Shown: positions 21,476 to 30,870 of the stretch, piece by piece | Numbering within the stretch: the stretch's first letter is position 1 | Layout of the letters: the number at the start of each line of letters is the position of its first letter | Assembly: GCA_963575745.1 (NCBI GenBank) | Contig: CAUYUJ010014205.1 | Span: 550,087 to 614,086, forward strand | Length of the DNA stretch: 64,000 bases | Direction of reading: 5' to 3' | From: Prorocentrum cordatum | Lineage: Eukaryota > Sar > Dinophyceae > Prorocentrales > Prorocentraceae | Translations under genes and position numbers: made by a program | The notes under the pieces: generated by a model | Seen by the model: the letters and a program-made list of their open reading frames with translations, nothing else | Told to the model about the DNA's origin: nothing | Database searches by the model: none

Positions 21476-21509
21476 TTGCCTTGGCGCATTTGGCGTATGG
21501 CTGCTTCTT

Positions 21510-21836
21510 CGTTTGGAAGGTACAACAGCATTGGAAACTGTAGGTGATGTGGCAGAGCATGTTGCACAAGCAAATGTACCTCATTGCGTGGCTATTACGC
21601 TGCAGATCGAACCAGAATGCCCTCTGAATGAGCTTCCGGTGGTAAATTAGGGTGCGGGGCACGGCTGGTGCCCCTCCTCCTCCTCCTCCTCCTCCTTGTC
21701 CTCTTCCTCCTCCTCCTCCTCCCCCTCCTCTGCTTAACCGCTCTCCGGGGCTTCGCAGAAACAATGTTTCACCCCAGTCGGGTTTTGCGATTGGCACTTG
21801 GGTGTGTGCGTGGGCGTTGATGCGGCGGGGAAAAAA
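21510..21836 (+). pseudogene. E4 3' end: C-terminal residues, TCC tract and 3'UTR
   Basis: Frame 0 reads GDVAEHVAQANVPHC and EPECPLNELPVVN-stop at 21648-21650, the normal C-terminus of the family. Then a TCC tract (21665-21730), TGCTTAAC (21731-21738), TGTTTCACC and the GGGG plus A6 end (21827-21836). No upstream domain is attached, and E4 lacks exactly this part, so I assign it to E4. Confidence 0.7.
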
Positions 21837-22957
21837 TTGCAACTGGGGATACTTTGCGGCGACTGGTTCCGAAACGTTGGCCAGAAAATTCCAGGACACA
21901 ACTCAATCCAGACTGGTGCACAACAAGGCCCTCGATGTCTGACCGCAGCAGAACATGCAGGGACACATTGTGAGGCACATGGGTGGGGAGACCGACCCAG
22001 CTGGGATGAAATCGCGGCAAGGGCGCGGCCACTGGAACCATCGGGGACCGACATGCTGCTTCTGGGAGAATGGCAACACGGATGGTAATTTTGGGCGTCC
22101 TCGGCATTAGAGAGATCAGCGCGCACGGCTTTGCTTCGTGATCTCGCCCTCCCAAGTAGGCGAATCAACGCAATTTCGGTTGGCATAACTAGAACTTACG
22201 CAAGCATGGGACGTTTTGCATCAGGGTGGTTATTGGTTTGCCCCCCGTGTGACGGGCTTACTTTCGACACACAAATACTCCAATGTGTTATCCGGCGCCG
22301 AGTTGGAATTGCAGTTACACGTGACACACCTGATCCGCACGGACATGCGCTGTTGGCGAGCTTGCTTAGGGGACGTACGCATGCGCGGCATACTGAGTTT
22401 ATCGCAGTGTGGCGGCAGATCTTGACCGAAGCAAGGAGTTTAATTCCAGACCGCAACATCGAATGGGTACTATACCTCATGGCGACATGCGTCGTATGGA
22501 CATCATCGCACCGTGCCTGAACGTAGCACAAGGGCTACCACTCTTTTGTGACGTAATGGTCATCTCACCTGTATCTGCAAATGGGATTCCGCGAATGGGA
22601 ACGAGCAACTATGGGGGGCGTTTGCTGGAACATGCCGAGAGCACCAACAACGACACTTACCATGAAGTGATGAGCAGTGGCTTAGGTTTTCTGCAATGCC
22701 TAGGTGCTGAAGTGTATGGCAGGTTCGGCAAACAAGCTACAAACCCCCTCCAAATTCTAGCTCGAGAACGCACCCGAGGAGCAGACCCAAGAATCTGGCG
22801 TGGACTGGCGTTGGGTCTTCTCCACCGGTAGGCGGGGGGGCTTTTAGGTGTAGCAAATCAAAGAGCTGTGGCCCGTTCTATTCTGACTCTGGCCGCCGCG
22901 CTGCCGCGCACGCAGCTCGAGCCAACATGCCCGTTCGCTGATCTAGAGGTGCTGTAG
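21837..22957 (+). pseudogene. RLE element E6, 5'-truncated, nuclease-like domain only
   Basis: Starts directly at the A6 end of E4. Frame 0 reads CLTAAEHAGTHCEAHGWGDR, LGEWQHGW then TAA at 22086-22088, ALLRDLALPSRRINAI, RFASGWLLVCP and IPDRNIEWVL. After a frameshift near 22470, frame 2 reads DMRRMDIIAPCLNVAQGLPL, FCDVMVISP, AESTNNDTYHEV and AEVYGRFGKQATN, TAG at 22829-22831, then GVANQRAVARS to ADLEVL-stop at 22955-22957. Two stops and one shift make it dead. Confidence 0.85.
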
Positions 22958-23101
22958 CCCCCCCCTCCTTCTCCTCCTCCTCCGCCTACTCGTCGTCGTC
23001 CTCCTCCTCCTCCTCCTCCTCCTCCTGTAAGATTGCTTAGCTGGCCTGCTGTCGCACCTCGCGCTCGCTGCGCCGCCGTTTGCACGCAGTGGGGGAAAAA
23101 A
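22958..23101 (+). other. E6 3'UTR: TCC tract, TGCTTAGC, GGGGG plus A6 end
   Basis: TCC-rich tract 22958-23026, TGCTTAGC at 23034-23041, then GGGGG and six A at 23091-23101. Same design as E3 and E4. Confidence 0.8.
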
Positions 23102-24190
23102 TGGCAACGTGCTTATGGTCACGCAACCACTGCCTTACCAACAACCAGCAGAACACTCCGTGTGATGGGGTGTTGTCTTGGCGATTGCCCCCACGGGCCC
23201 CGCACAACAGGCGCGCCGCCCAGCGTGCCTACCGCCCACGTTGGGCACCAATAGACCATCGCAGCATTCGCCACGCGCAAGATCGCGAAGCCCTTTTTTT
23301 CCTCTTCTTCTCCCTTCCCTCCATGATCATCTCCACGATTCGCCAGCTCAAAGGCTCACTTGAAAACCAGGAAGCGGTGAAACAAGGGTGCGACGGAAGA
23401 CACGCTAAGCAACGCCCAATGAAGAGGAGGAGGAGAAGGGTTACACCACCTCCAGCTCGTCAAGCGGAGGTGGTGCGTCCAAAAGGAGCTCTGGGATATC
23501 ACCATGCTCGTTGAGCACAGCCAAGGCCACAGCATTTTACAAGGCCAACCCGAACAAACCCCACCAGCGATGCATCAAGCCTAAACTGAATCCACGTTGG
23601 GTTCGTGGATGTAGATCCCGAGCCCGTTGTCGCACGAGGGCTGGTATAAGGTTCACTGCTTGCGCACCCCATCTACCAAACACTTCACGACCTAGGCAGT
23701 ACAAAGCTCCCAATTCACTCTCCGAGACCTCCCTGTACGTACGACTGAATTGGCGATCTCATGTTCACCCCTGTAGCATAGCACTTTGATTTAACTGGAT
23801 ATTATGCCGAGACATGCCGTCCATAGCTACAAAGACTATCATAAACTTATCCGTAATGTCGACAGGCAATGGAGACGATAACAATTCTTGTTCTGTGCCG
23901 CGCACGTGGACGCGCAACGCCCTCGCGTATGTCTGGCGTGTTGACGCTTCCCAACCTTGGTTGAGCTAAATGTTCTCTTGTGGCGGCCGCCGCTCAAAAC
24001 GCGGCTGGCACTGAGGGCCATCGGTATGAAAGTTTGGCACGCGTGCAACAACATGACTTGTACATTCGATTCGGTTTGGGGTGACAAAGCACGCCAATAC
24101 TGGCGAGGTTTGAAGAGGCGTGCCGACCACAGAAAAGGGTCATCTTTCAGCGCGCTGAACTAATTTGCGAAAAGCCGCCAAAAAAGCAAC
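23102..24190. other. No gene recognised
   Basis: About 1.1 kb between E6 and E7. Short ORFs on both strands (for example FASFPTLVELNVLLWRPP near 23940) have no motif I know. It could be old retroelement sequence. Confidence 0.5.
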
Positions 24191-24199
24191 ACGGCCACT

Positions 24200-24672
24200 G
24201 GAATTCGTGATGGATTTGGTCGTGCCGTGCCTTTAGGTGGCGCATGGGCTCCCATTCTTCTGCGACGTTACTGTGGTCTCGCCGATCTCGGCCAATGGCA
24301 GAGCTCGCCCAGGTAAGAGCAACAGAAGAGGAGGGCTGCTCGCCTGGGTAAAAGCACGGCACAACGACACGCACGGGGAAGTTGTCTCAAGTGGGTTAGG
24401 CGTATTGTTCTTCTTATGGGTGGAGGTGTATGGCCGATGAGGTCGACAACTGGTTGATTTAATTCCAAAATGTGCTGCGGAGCGCACTCGCGGCCTTTCT
24501 GGACGCTGCTGCACCTTAGGTGGGGAATCCTAGGTATCGCAGTCCAGAGGTCTGTGGCGCGAACTGTTCTGAACTTGCACGGTGTTCTGCCTATGCCACA
24601 GCTGGAGGTGACGCCGCTACTCGGGCCTCCTCCTCCCGTTCCTCCTCCTCCTCCTCCTCTTCCTCCTCCCCG
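24200..24672 (+). pseudogene. RLE element E7, 3' fragment with TCC tract
   Basis: Reads VAHGLPFFCDVTVVSPISAN, KARHNDTHGEVVSSGLG, VEVYGR-stop, then in another frame LGIAVQRSVARTVLNLHGVL and PQLEV, followed by a TCC tract at 24627-24672. The TGCTTAGC box and the GGGGA6 end are not seen. It is a decayed, strongly 5'-truncated copy. Confidence 0.75.
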
Positions 24673-25404
24673 TATTCTGATGTTTTGAAACTGCGGTTAT
24701 CTTTTATTGCAGCCCAAAAACGCGCTTACTGAAACCTGTATTCGTGTATCGAAACATGTATTGCTAATTCAATACCGCCCGATAATTTGATTCCACGTGC
24801 GCCGCCATGGGGTGGGGGGGCATGCATGATGCAAGCAATGCGACGATCGATTGCTGATGTTATCATCCCCCTTCTCGGTCTTCCCCCTCCCTAGATTTTG
24901 CCTCTTTCCACGCTCCCTTAGCTACGCATCATGCTTTTCAATTCATGTGCCTATGCGCCGTTAGGTGGCGTGACTTCTGTCTGTCCCATTGATCCCTGGC
25001 CCAACCGACATTCAGAATATCAAGCAGACCTACCGCGTGGACATGTAATATCGCATGCCAGCCCCGCCCAATGCAAACCCTTGGTTCCAGGACCACCTCA
25101 AGAGAAACGAATCGAACCAAATACGTGATCTGTATACATACCTCCCATCTACATTAATGTACAGATATGGCTCTGGCGCATAAAGGAGAGGCACCATGAA
25201 TTTATCGCTCTTCGACGGGCCACGGGGCGGGACTGTCTGTCCTTTAAAATTTCCCGTCCTGCACCAGAGAAGCAGGCTAAAACATGTTCGCACGCTGCGT
25301 TCATTGTCGTCAACTATCGGCCGGTGGGCGCGCCACAACAGCGGACGGGCGGAGTTGTGTACAATGGGGAGGGTGGCGGACACAGGAGGGAAGTGAGAGA
25401 TATG
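24673..25404. other. No gene recognised
   Basis: About 730 bases without repeat structure or a convincing ORF on either strand. Confidence 0.5.
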
Positions 25405-25805
25405 CTAGGTGCGCTCGCGCCATGATGATGACGATAATGGTGATGACGACGATGATGATGGCGGTGATGATGGTGCTGCTGCTGCTGATGATGATGCTGC
25501 TGTTGCTGATTGTGAAGACGACGATGACGATGATGATGACGATGGCGACGATGACGACGACGATGACGATGGTGATGGTGATGGTGATAATGAAGATGAT
25601 AACGATAATGAAAATGATAATAATAATAATAATGGTGACGATGATGCTGCTGGTGGTGGTGATGGTGATCATGTTTTTTGGTGGTGATGATCATGGTGGT
25701 GGTGGTGATGACGACGATGATGAAGGATAATGGTGGTGATGCTGACGAGGAGGAGGAGGAGGCGGATGCGGAGGCGGCGGAGGAGGAGGAGGAACATGAA
25801 TAGGA
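25405..25805. repeat. GAT/GAC-type microsatellite
   Basis: GATGATGAC-like triplets, grading into AGGAGGAGG at 25745-25800. Asp-, Met-, Ile- or His-rich ORFs across it are read-through of the triplets. It lies just 3' of the MYND-RBR gene. Confidence 0.95.
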
Positions 25806-25894
25806 GGGAACATGAGGGAGCAGGAGGAGGGATGGTTCTCCTCCCCCCCTCTCTCTCCTCCCTTCCTCCGAGGAGCCGTTCCGAGCGCGAGAGC

Positions 25895-28045
25895 CTACTC
25901 GCTCTCGGCATACTCGCTCTCGGGCTCGTCCCCATCCTCATGCTCGGAGTCGTACCCGTCCACGCCCAGAAGGTCGTCCTCCTCGGAGTCGTCGCCGTAG
26001 GCGTCGCGATCGATGAGCATGGTGGTGTCTGTGTGGACAATGTCCTCGAGCTCGTAGCCAGCGCGGCGCACGCTGGCGAAATGGAGCCACACCTGCTCGA
26101 AGGTGTCCGCGCCAACGTCATCGCGCACTTCCTGCAGGAGCTTGATGGTCCTCCACCTGTGGAAGTAGGCCAAACACCTGGGCGACGAATACAATTGACA
26201 TGTGCGATAACCAGCGGTGCTATAAGGGATGTTACGGCATATTCTTCGTCCTTCTTCAAAGGCCCAAAAGTGCCCCAACGTTTCCATGGGCTCCCAAGGC
26301 CATCGGAAGGATGCGGTGTTTCCGTGGGGCACATGCTGGCAGGCCAGTTTCTTACTTTGTGTGCCCACTGTATGTACATATGACGACGCCAACGAGGAGG
26401 CTCGGAACCCAATTTACCAACCACCGCCCAGGGCGCTGCTGAGTGACGGCCCCCCTGGGCATTTATTGATTGGCGTCAGGCATTGCGCGCGACCCCTCAA
26501 GAGGTCAGCGGAGGTTCCTGGGAGGCCCCCCCGAAGCGTAAGAGAGGGCAACAAAAACGATGAGAACCTCGATCCTCGAGCCTCCGCGCGGGCAGCCCGA
26601 CCGCAAATGTCCGCGCGGTCGACTCTGTGTGATACATGCTTTTCCCTCTCCCGCCTGTCGTCGGTGACCTCGTCGCCCTCCTCGAAGTCGGCGCCCAGCC
26701 ATGCGGGGTCCACCTCGAGGATCTGCGTCAGGTACATGGGGCAGCGCTTCGAGTTCACCTCCCAGTCGGCGTTGTGAAGGAATATGTCATCGGGCCGCTG
26801 CCCTGGCCTCGGTGGCTTCTTGTCGCAGTCGTGCGCCGACAGGCCGCAAAGGTAGCACCAGGACGTCTGGCAGCGCGGGCAATTCATGTGAGTGCACGCC
26901 TCGTCCTTCATGCCGGCAAGGCCGCAGCCCGGGCACGGCATTTTCTGGCCGGCCTCCATGGCCTTGTCCACCTTCTGCTTCGCGCCGCGCAGGCTCGCGC
27001 AGCCCACGATGTGGGGTCTCAGCAGAAGGTCCAGCTTGAGACCTCCGTCGGACGTGTCGGTGCTAAGGGCTGACAGGCCGCGGTCTGTGCTCGGGAGCAG
27101 CTGGTTGCAGACCTGGCACTCGCCGCGGCTGCAGACGGGGCACCACCACAAGACTGGCATGTCCGTCCTGACCTCCATGTACCCGCACGAGCACTTGAGC
27201 ATGGTCTCGCTCGCGGCCAGCGATCGCTGCGTGACGAACTCGGCCAGCATGTGCTGCTGCTGGCGGCTCAGCTGCCGCTCAAACCCTTGGATGGGGATCT
27301 CGGCCCTGCACATCGAGCATTTCGGTGGGTACGAGGCCTCCAGGTCGTTCATGACACTCTGGACAAAGACGCCCGTGCACTCGCTGCACAAGAAGTGGGA
27401 CGACGGGCAGCATATGCCGTCCCCAGAGTCACCAGTGACCGTGAACTCGCACTGGCACACGGCGCAAGTCTCCTCCTTGTCACCCTGGTCCTTCCCGCCC
27501 TTCCCGCCCTTCGCCTGCCCCTCCCGCGCCCTTGCCGCTGCGGCCTGCGCCGCGGCGGCCGCCGCAGCTTGGCGCCGCTCCCGCGTGGCCGCCACCGCCC
27601 TCCTAAACTCGAGCCGCTGTTGCAGCACCCCGGCGAGGTCTGGCCGACCCACGGCCGTGCTGCCGCCCAGCTTGCCCCACCACGCCTCCGTCTCGCTCCG
27701 GGCGAAACAGCTCACCGAGTGCGCGGGCCACGCGGCGGCCTGGCAGGCGCGGCCGCAGAACCACGCGCCCTGGCAGCGGGAGCACCGCTTGATGGCGTCC
27801 ACGGCGCCGCAGTGCGCACAGGTGCCCGTGACCCGCCGAGCCACTCGGCGAGGTCTTCCATCGTCCTCGCTCCTGCCAGACTCGTCTTCGACGGACTCGT
27901 CCGAATCATCTTCCACGGGGGCGCCAACGCGAACTCCTCTTGGGTGCCCCGAAACCGCGTGGTGGGCCCGTTCCAGAAACCCCAATTCCAAATACGTTGG
28001 CGTCTGTTGGGGGGTCTTCTGCTGGCGGAGCCCCCGTCGCCTCAT
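25895..28045 (-). CDS. MYND and RBR (RING-IBR-RING) E3 ubiquitin ligase-like protein, main exons
   Basis: Main exon 28045 to about 26655: MYND zinc finger (CAHCGAVDAIKRCSRCQGAW, FCGRACQAAAWPAHSVSC), an Ala/Arg/Lys linker, RING1 (CAVCQCEF, PSSHFLCSEC, KCSMCRAEI), IBR (LKCSCGYMEV, WWCPVCSRGECQVC) and RING2/Rcat (MPCPGCGLAGMKDEACTHMN, CPRCQTSWCYLCG). RBR ligases transfer ubiquitin through a RING2 cysteine. The last exon, 26177-25895, is in the same frame (CLAYFHRWRTIKLLQEVRDD, ASVRRAGYELEDIV) with an acidic tail ending EYAESE-stop. The long ORF that runs on into the intron to 26414 is read-through. The N-terminus near 28045 lies in repeat sequence; the true first exon is probably at 28955-29060. 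No damage seen. Confidence 0.75.
26178..26654 (-). other. Probable GC-AG intron of the MYND-RBR gene
   Basis: Removing 26654-26178 (477 bases, starting GCGGGAG and ending CGCCCAG on the minus strand) joins GDEVTDDR to CLAYFHRW in frame. GC donors are common in dinoflagellates. A second GC donor (GCATGT) nine bases downstream of it at 26639 would also keep the frame, so the donor is not settled. Confidence 0.55.
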
Positions 28046-28265
28046 CTCTGCCGCAACCCCAAATACAAAGGAATTGGTGTTCCTTTGGGGGTGGCTGTCC
28101 TTTCATACGCCCGCCGGCTTGTGCTGGCGGAGCCTCCCTCGCCATACTTCCGCCGCAGCTCCAAATCCGAAGACGTCGACGTCTTTGGGGTGGGGCATTT
28201 TTTGCTCCCGCTGGCTTCTGCCGGCGGAGCCTCCCTCGCTTTACTTCTGCCGAGGAAGAGATGTC
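27980..28265. repeat. Tandem repeat of about 100 bp containing palindromes, in probable intron
   Basis: Three diverged units, each with CCAAAT near the start, an inner palindrome, TTTGGGG or TTGGGG, and then CTGGCGGAGCC with a CTTCTGCCG- or CTCTGCCG-like end. The palindrome differs per unit: AAAGGAA...TTCCTTT in one and AAGACGTCGACGTCTT in the next. It lies between the MYND-RBR main exon and its likely first exon. Confidence 0.65.
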
Positions 28266-28954
28266 AGCCCCTCGTTCCCTAGAAGGCGAAGCCCCTTCTC
28301 CAGACCGGTGTGCTCACCCGACCGTCCTCCAGGCAATGCGAACAGGGGCCATCACTTGGGAAGTTGTCACCTCCAGGAGAGGAAAGGGAATAGGACCCCC
28401 CCAGGATCACTCCCACACCCCCCAAAAAAACAATCGAAGCGCTCAAGAGCGTTAAGAAGCTGTTTCGATATTCGACCCTCTCCCCTCCTCGATCCCCACG
28501 AGGGCCTGACAAGACAATGCGCACTGTACGCTCCTGCGCATTGGCGCCGTCAAAGGTGCTGCGGATGCGGCGCCAGGGCGCCGGAATTCCGAGCTGTCCT
28601 TTTCTGCCGCTGGCGCTGCCCGAAACTCGTTTTGTGGCTCAGTGACACGGCAACTCGATGGACCAAGCCCGAATCCTCTGAACTTCCAGGCATCCGACGA
28701 TGCGTTTTTGTTCAATGTGCGGCCCCAGAGATCCCGACCCCTTCCCCGGGGGTAATTCTTCGTCCTGGAACAACTGTGGACGGCCCCGGGCCCCGATGAC
28801 GGGAGGCCGAAATCGAGGAAGAGCGCCGGGATTGAACCTTCAAATCGTCGGAGTCCTGGGCTTGGCCCCTGCGGACGCCTTGGGGCCTCTGGTCCTCGAC
28901 CAAGCGGGCGGCGGAAGTCGGGGAAGCCGTCGGCCCGCGGCCCCAGGAGCTCGT

Positions 28955-29060
28955 CGATGTGGTCCTGCCGCGGCGGCCCCTGAGGGCGGCCCGCCGCGAG
29001 CTCCTCGTCCGACGACGACAGCTCCGCCGCGAGCTGCTCCCACCTGCTGTAGTCGACCAT
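28955..29060 (-). CDS. Probable first exon of the MYND-RBR gene
   Basis: ATG at 29060 opens MVDYSRWEQLAAELSSSDEE, a start of a kind I associate with dinoflagellate MYND/RBR and related proteins. The acidic/serine-rich stretch after it fits the acidic residues (VEDDSDESVEDESGRSEDD) just before the MYND finger in the main exon. The ORF stays open to 28452 but loses protein-like character after about 28955. The splice donor was not resolved, so the 3' limit is approximate. Confidence 0.45.
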
Positions 29061-29341
29061 AGCGTTGGCTCTGGTCAGAAGTGCGCGGCGACAGGGCCAG
29101 AAGCTTGGGCCAAACTCGCTCCTGTCGGTCCGCCTTGCGGGACGGGGTGGTGGGGGAACCGATCAAAATTGGGTTGGCTGGGATGGTGCGACTTCATGTG
29201 GAAACGAACGATGAGGTAGGATCACATGAAAGTTCCGAAACATAAGAGGTGAACACATAAATCCAGGGTCGGAAGGGTGGTAAAATGTATTTTCCCCAAA
29301 ACGATGCTTGCACTTCGAGGCTTTCCTTCGTCTAAGAAGAA

Positions 29342-29545
29342 CTGGGCGTGGGTGTCGGTCTGGACGGCTTGTTGCCGCCGTCGCCGCCCGTCGCTGCCGT
29401 CCGTCGCCGATGTTTCTGGGCCTGGGTGTCGGACGCCGCGCTTGTTGTCGCCGTCGCTGCCAGTCGCCGCCGTCCGTCGCCGCTCCATTGCGCCTGGGTG
29501 TTGGTAGCCGCAATTGTTGTCGCCGTCGCCGCCCGTCGCCGCTTA
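29342..29545. repeat. 75-bp tandem repeat, about 2.7 units
   Basis: Units start GGGCGTGGGTGTCGG at 29342, GGGCCTGGGTGTCGG at 29417 and GCCTGGGTGTTGG at 29490, each followed by a GTCGCCGCC-rich part. Confidence 0.8.
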
Positions 29546-29559
29546 GACAGCACCGCATA

Positions 29560-29745
29560 TATTGCGCCACGTAGAACGCAATGCTTCGATTGCACTACTA
29601 AGATTCCGCAACACATATATTGCACCACGTAGCTTGCACCACATCGCTTGCACCTCGTAGATTGCACCACGTAGCGCACACCATATAGACTGCACCACGA
29701 ATAATGTACCACGTAGCCTCAGCCGCACATATCGGACCACAAAGA
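29560..29745. repeat. Short irregular repeat TTGCACCACGTAG
   Basis: About ten copies of a 13-16 bp motif (TTGCACCACGTAG, TTGCACCACATCG, CTGCACCACGAAT). A related patch lies at 61540-61645. Confidence 0.8.
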
Positions 29746-29774
29746 TTCTCCTTTCTAAAAACAGAATAGACTCT

Positions 29775-30215
29775 ACCCCCCCCCGGAGTTATCGCCACCC
29801 CTTTCTCGGCCCCCCCCGGAGTTATCGCCCCCCCCGGAGTTATCGCCCCCCATGTCCACCCTAAATATGAAATCGCAATGTCCCAGGCCAACCGGTATCC
29901 CCCCCCTGAGGGTTCCGTAAACAAACACTATGCGGTGACATTTCTTGTTCTAGCATAACATTTTTTTCAGGAATCCCTTGCAATAGATGGGACGAAGTGC
30001 ACGCGCGCGCGCGTTGTTGCGCGCGCATGCCGAAATCCTTCAAAAACCTTTGGTGCCGGAAGGATTTCGCAATCGAGTTTCCAAATTAGCCTGGCGAAGG
30101 ACCCAACCATCTGCAATTGCGAGTACCGCAAATGTGCATATCTTCTTCGGTGGCGATCCCTCTGGGGCCACGAACCGCGTGATGGGGGGTGCCGACATGA
30201 GTGGCGGAGTACACA
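29775..30215 (+). repeat. Composite-repeat head and leader with less than one satellite unit
   Basis: Homologous to 56040-56450. It has repeated GGAGTTATCGCCCCCC, GTCCACCCTAAAT, CACTATGCGGTGACAT, the two potential hairpins (29999-30027 and 30031-30066), the leader (CTGGCGAAGGACCCAACCAT, from 30091) and GAGTACCGCAAATGTG. It then carries only about 65 bases of one 90-bp unit (TTCTTCGGTGGCGATCCC to GGTGCCGACATGAGTGG), so it is either an unamplified or a deleted version. Confidence 0.75.
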
Positions 30216-30564
30216 ACACGAACGAAAACGATAAGTCTGAGCATGAAAGCTTGAGCGCGGGCGAGTCTAAGCGCGAACGAGTCTGATTATGAATGAATCT
30301 GCTTGCGATTGATTCTGTTTGCATGAATGCTAGCATGGGGGCGCCTAGTGTAAATCTATACGACTGTGACTGGTTTGGGTATGCCTGACTGTCGGTCCTC
30401 GTGACACTGAGCGTAGCCTCCGCAGGGGGTTTCCCTGGGAACCCCGACGGCAGCGCCCGCGCGCCGCGACGCCCATGTCGGCACGCCCCACACGAGGATC
30501 GCGCCCGCCTCCTCCCCTTCTTCATCTTCCTCTTTTCCCGCGCACTCCAAAATTTAAGGCCGCT
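30216..30564. other. No gene recognised
   Basis: No convincing ORF or repeat on either strand. Confidence 0.5.
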
Positions 30565-30825
30565 GGCGCAACGCAGCGCGGAGTCCCCGCGACGCGCGCA
30601 GGTCGCCCTGAAGGGGTCGCAGCGACGCGCGCGGTTCGTCCGCTGCACGGAGCCGAGAGTGCAGGCTAACTGATAGCGCGCGTGGCTCTGGCCGCTGGGC
30701 TGAGCGACGGAGGGCGCGCGAGGCGCTTTGCAGAGCGCAGCGCGGAGTTCGCGCGACGCGCGCTGATCGCCCCGAGAGGGCCCCAGCGACGCGCGCGCGG
30801 CGTCCGCGGCGCGAGGCCGAACAGT
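30565..30825. repeat. Direct repeat of about 80 bp, two copies 164 bp apart
   Basis: GCAGCGCGGAGTCCCCGCG...CAGCGACGCGCGCGGTTCGTC at 30573 recurs as GCAGCGCGGAGTTCGCGCG...CAGCGACGCGCGCGCGGCGTC at about 30737. Confidence 0.7.
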
Positions 30826-30870
30826 CGGACAGCCAAGAGAAGAAGCGGCTGGGGCGGGCCGCGCCTCAGG

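Noticed and set aside
25098-25125. tRNA-like B-box (GGTTCGATTC on the minus strand)
   Set aside because: No A-box or cloverleaf could be built around it.
25310-25694. Asp-, His- or Ile-rich proteins
   Set aside because: GAT/GAC microsatellite read-through.
26892-28799. 635-residue plus-strand ORF opposite the MYND-RBR gene
   Set aside because: Antisense shadow; the zinc-finger cysteines are on the minus strand.
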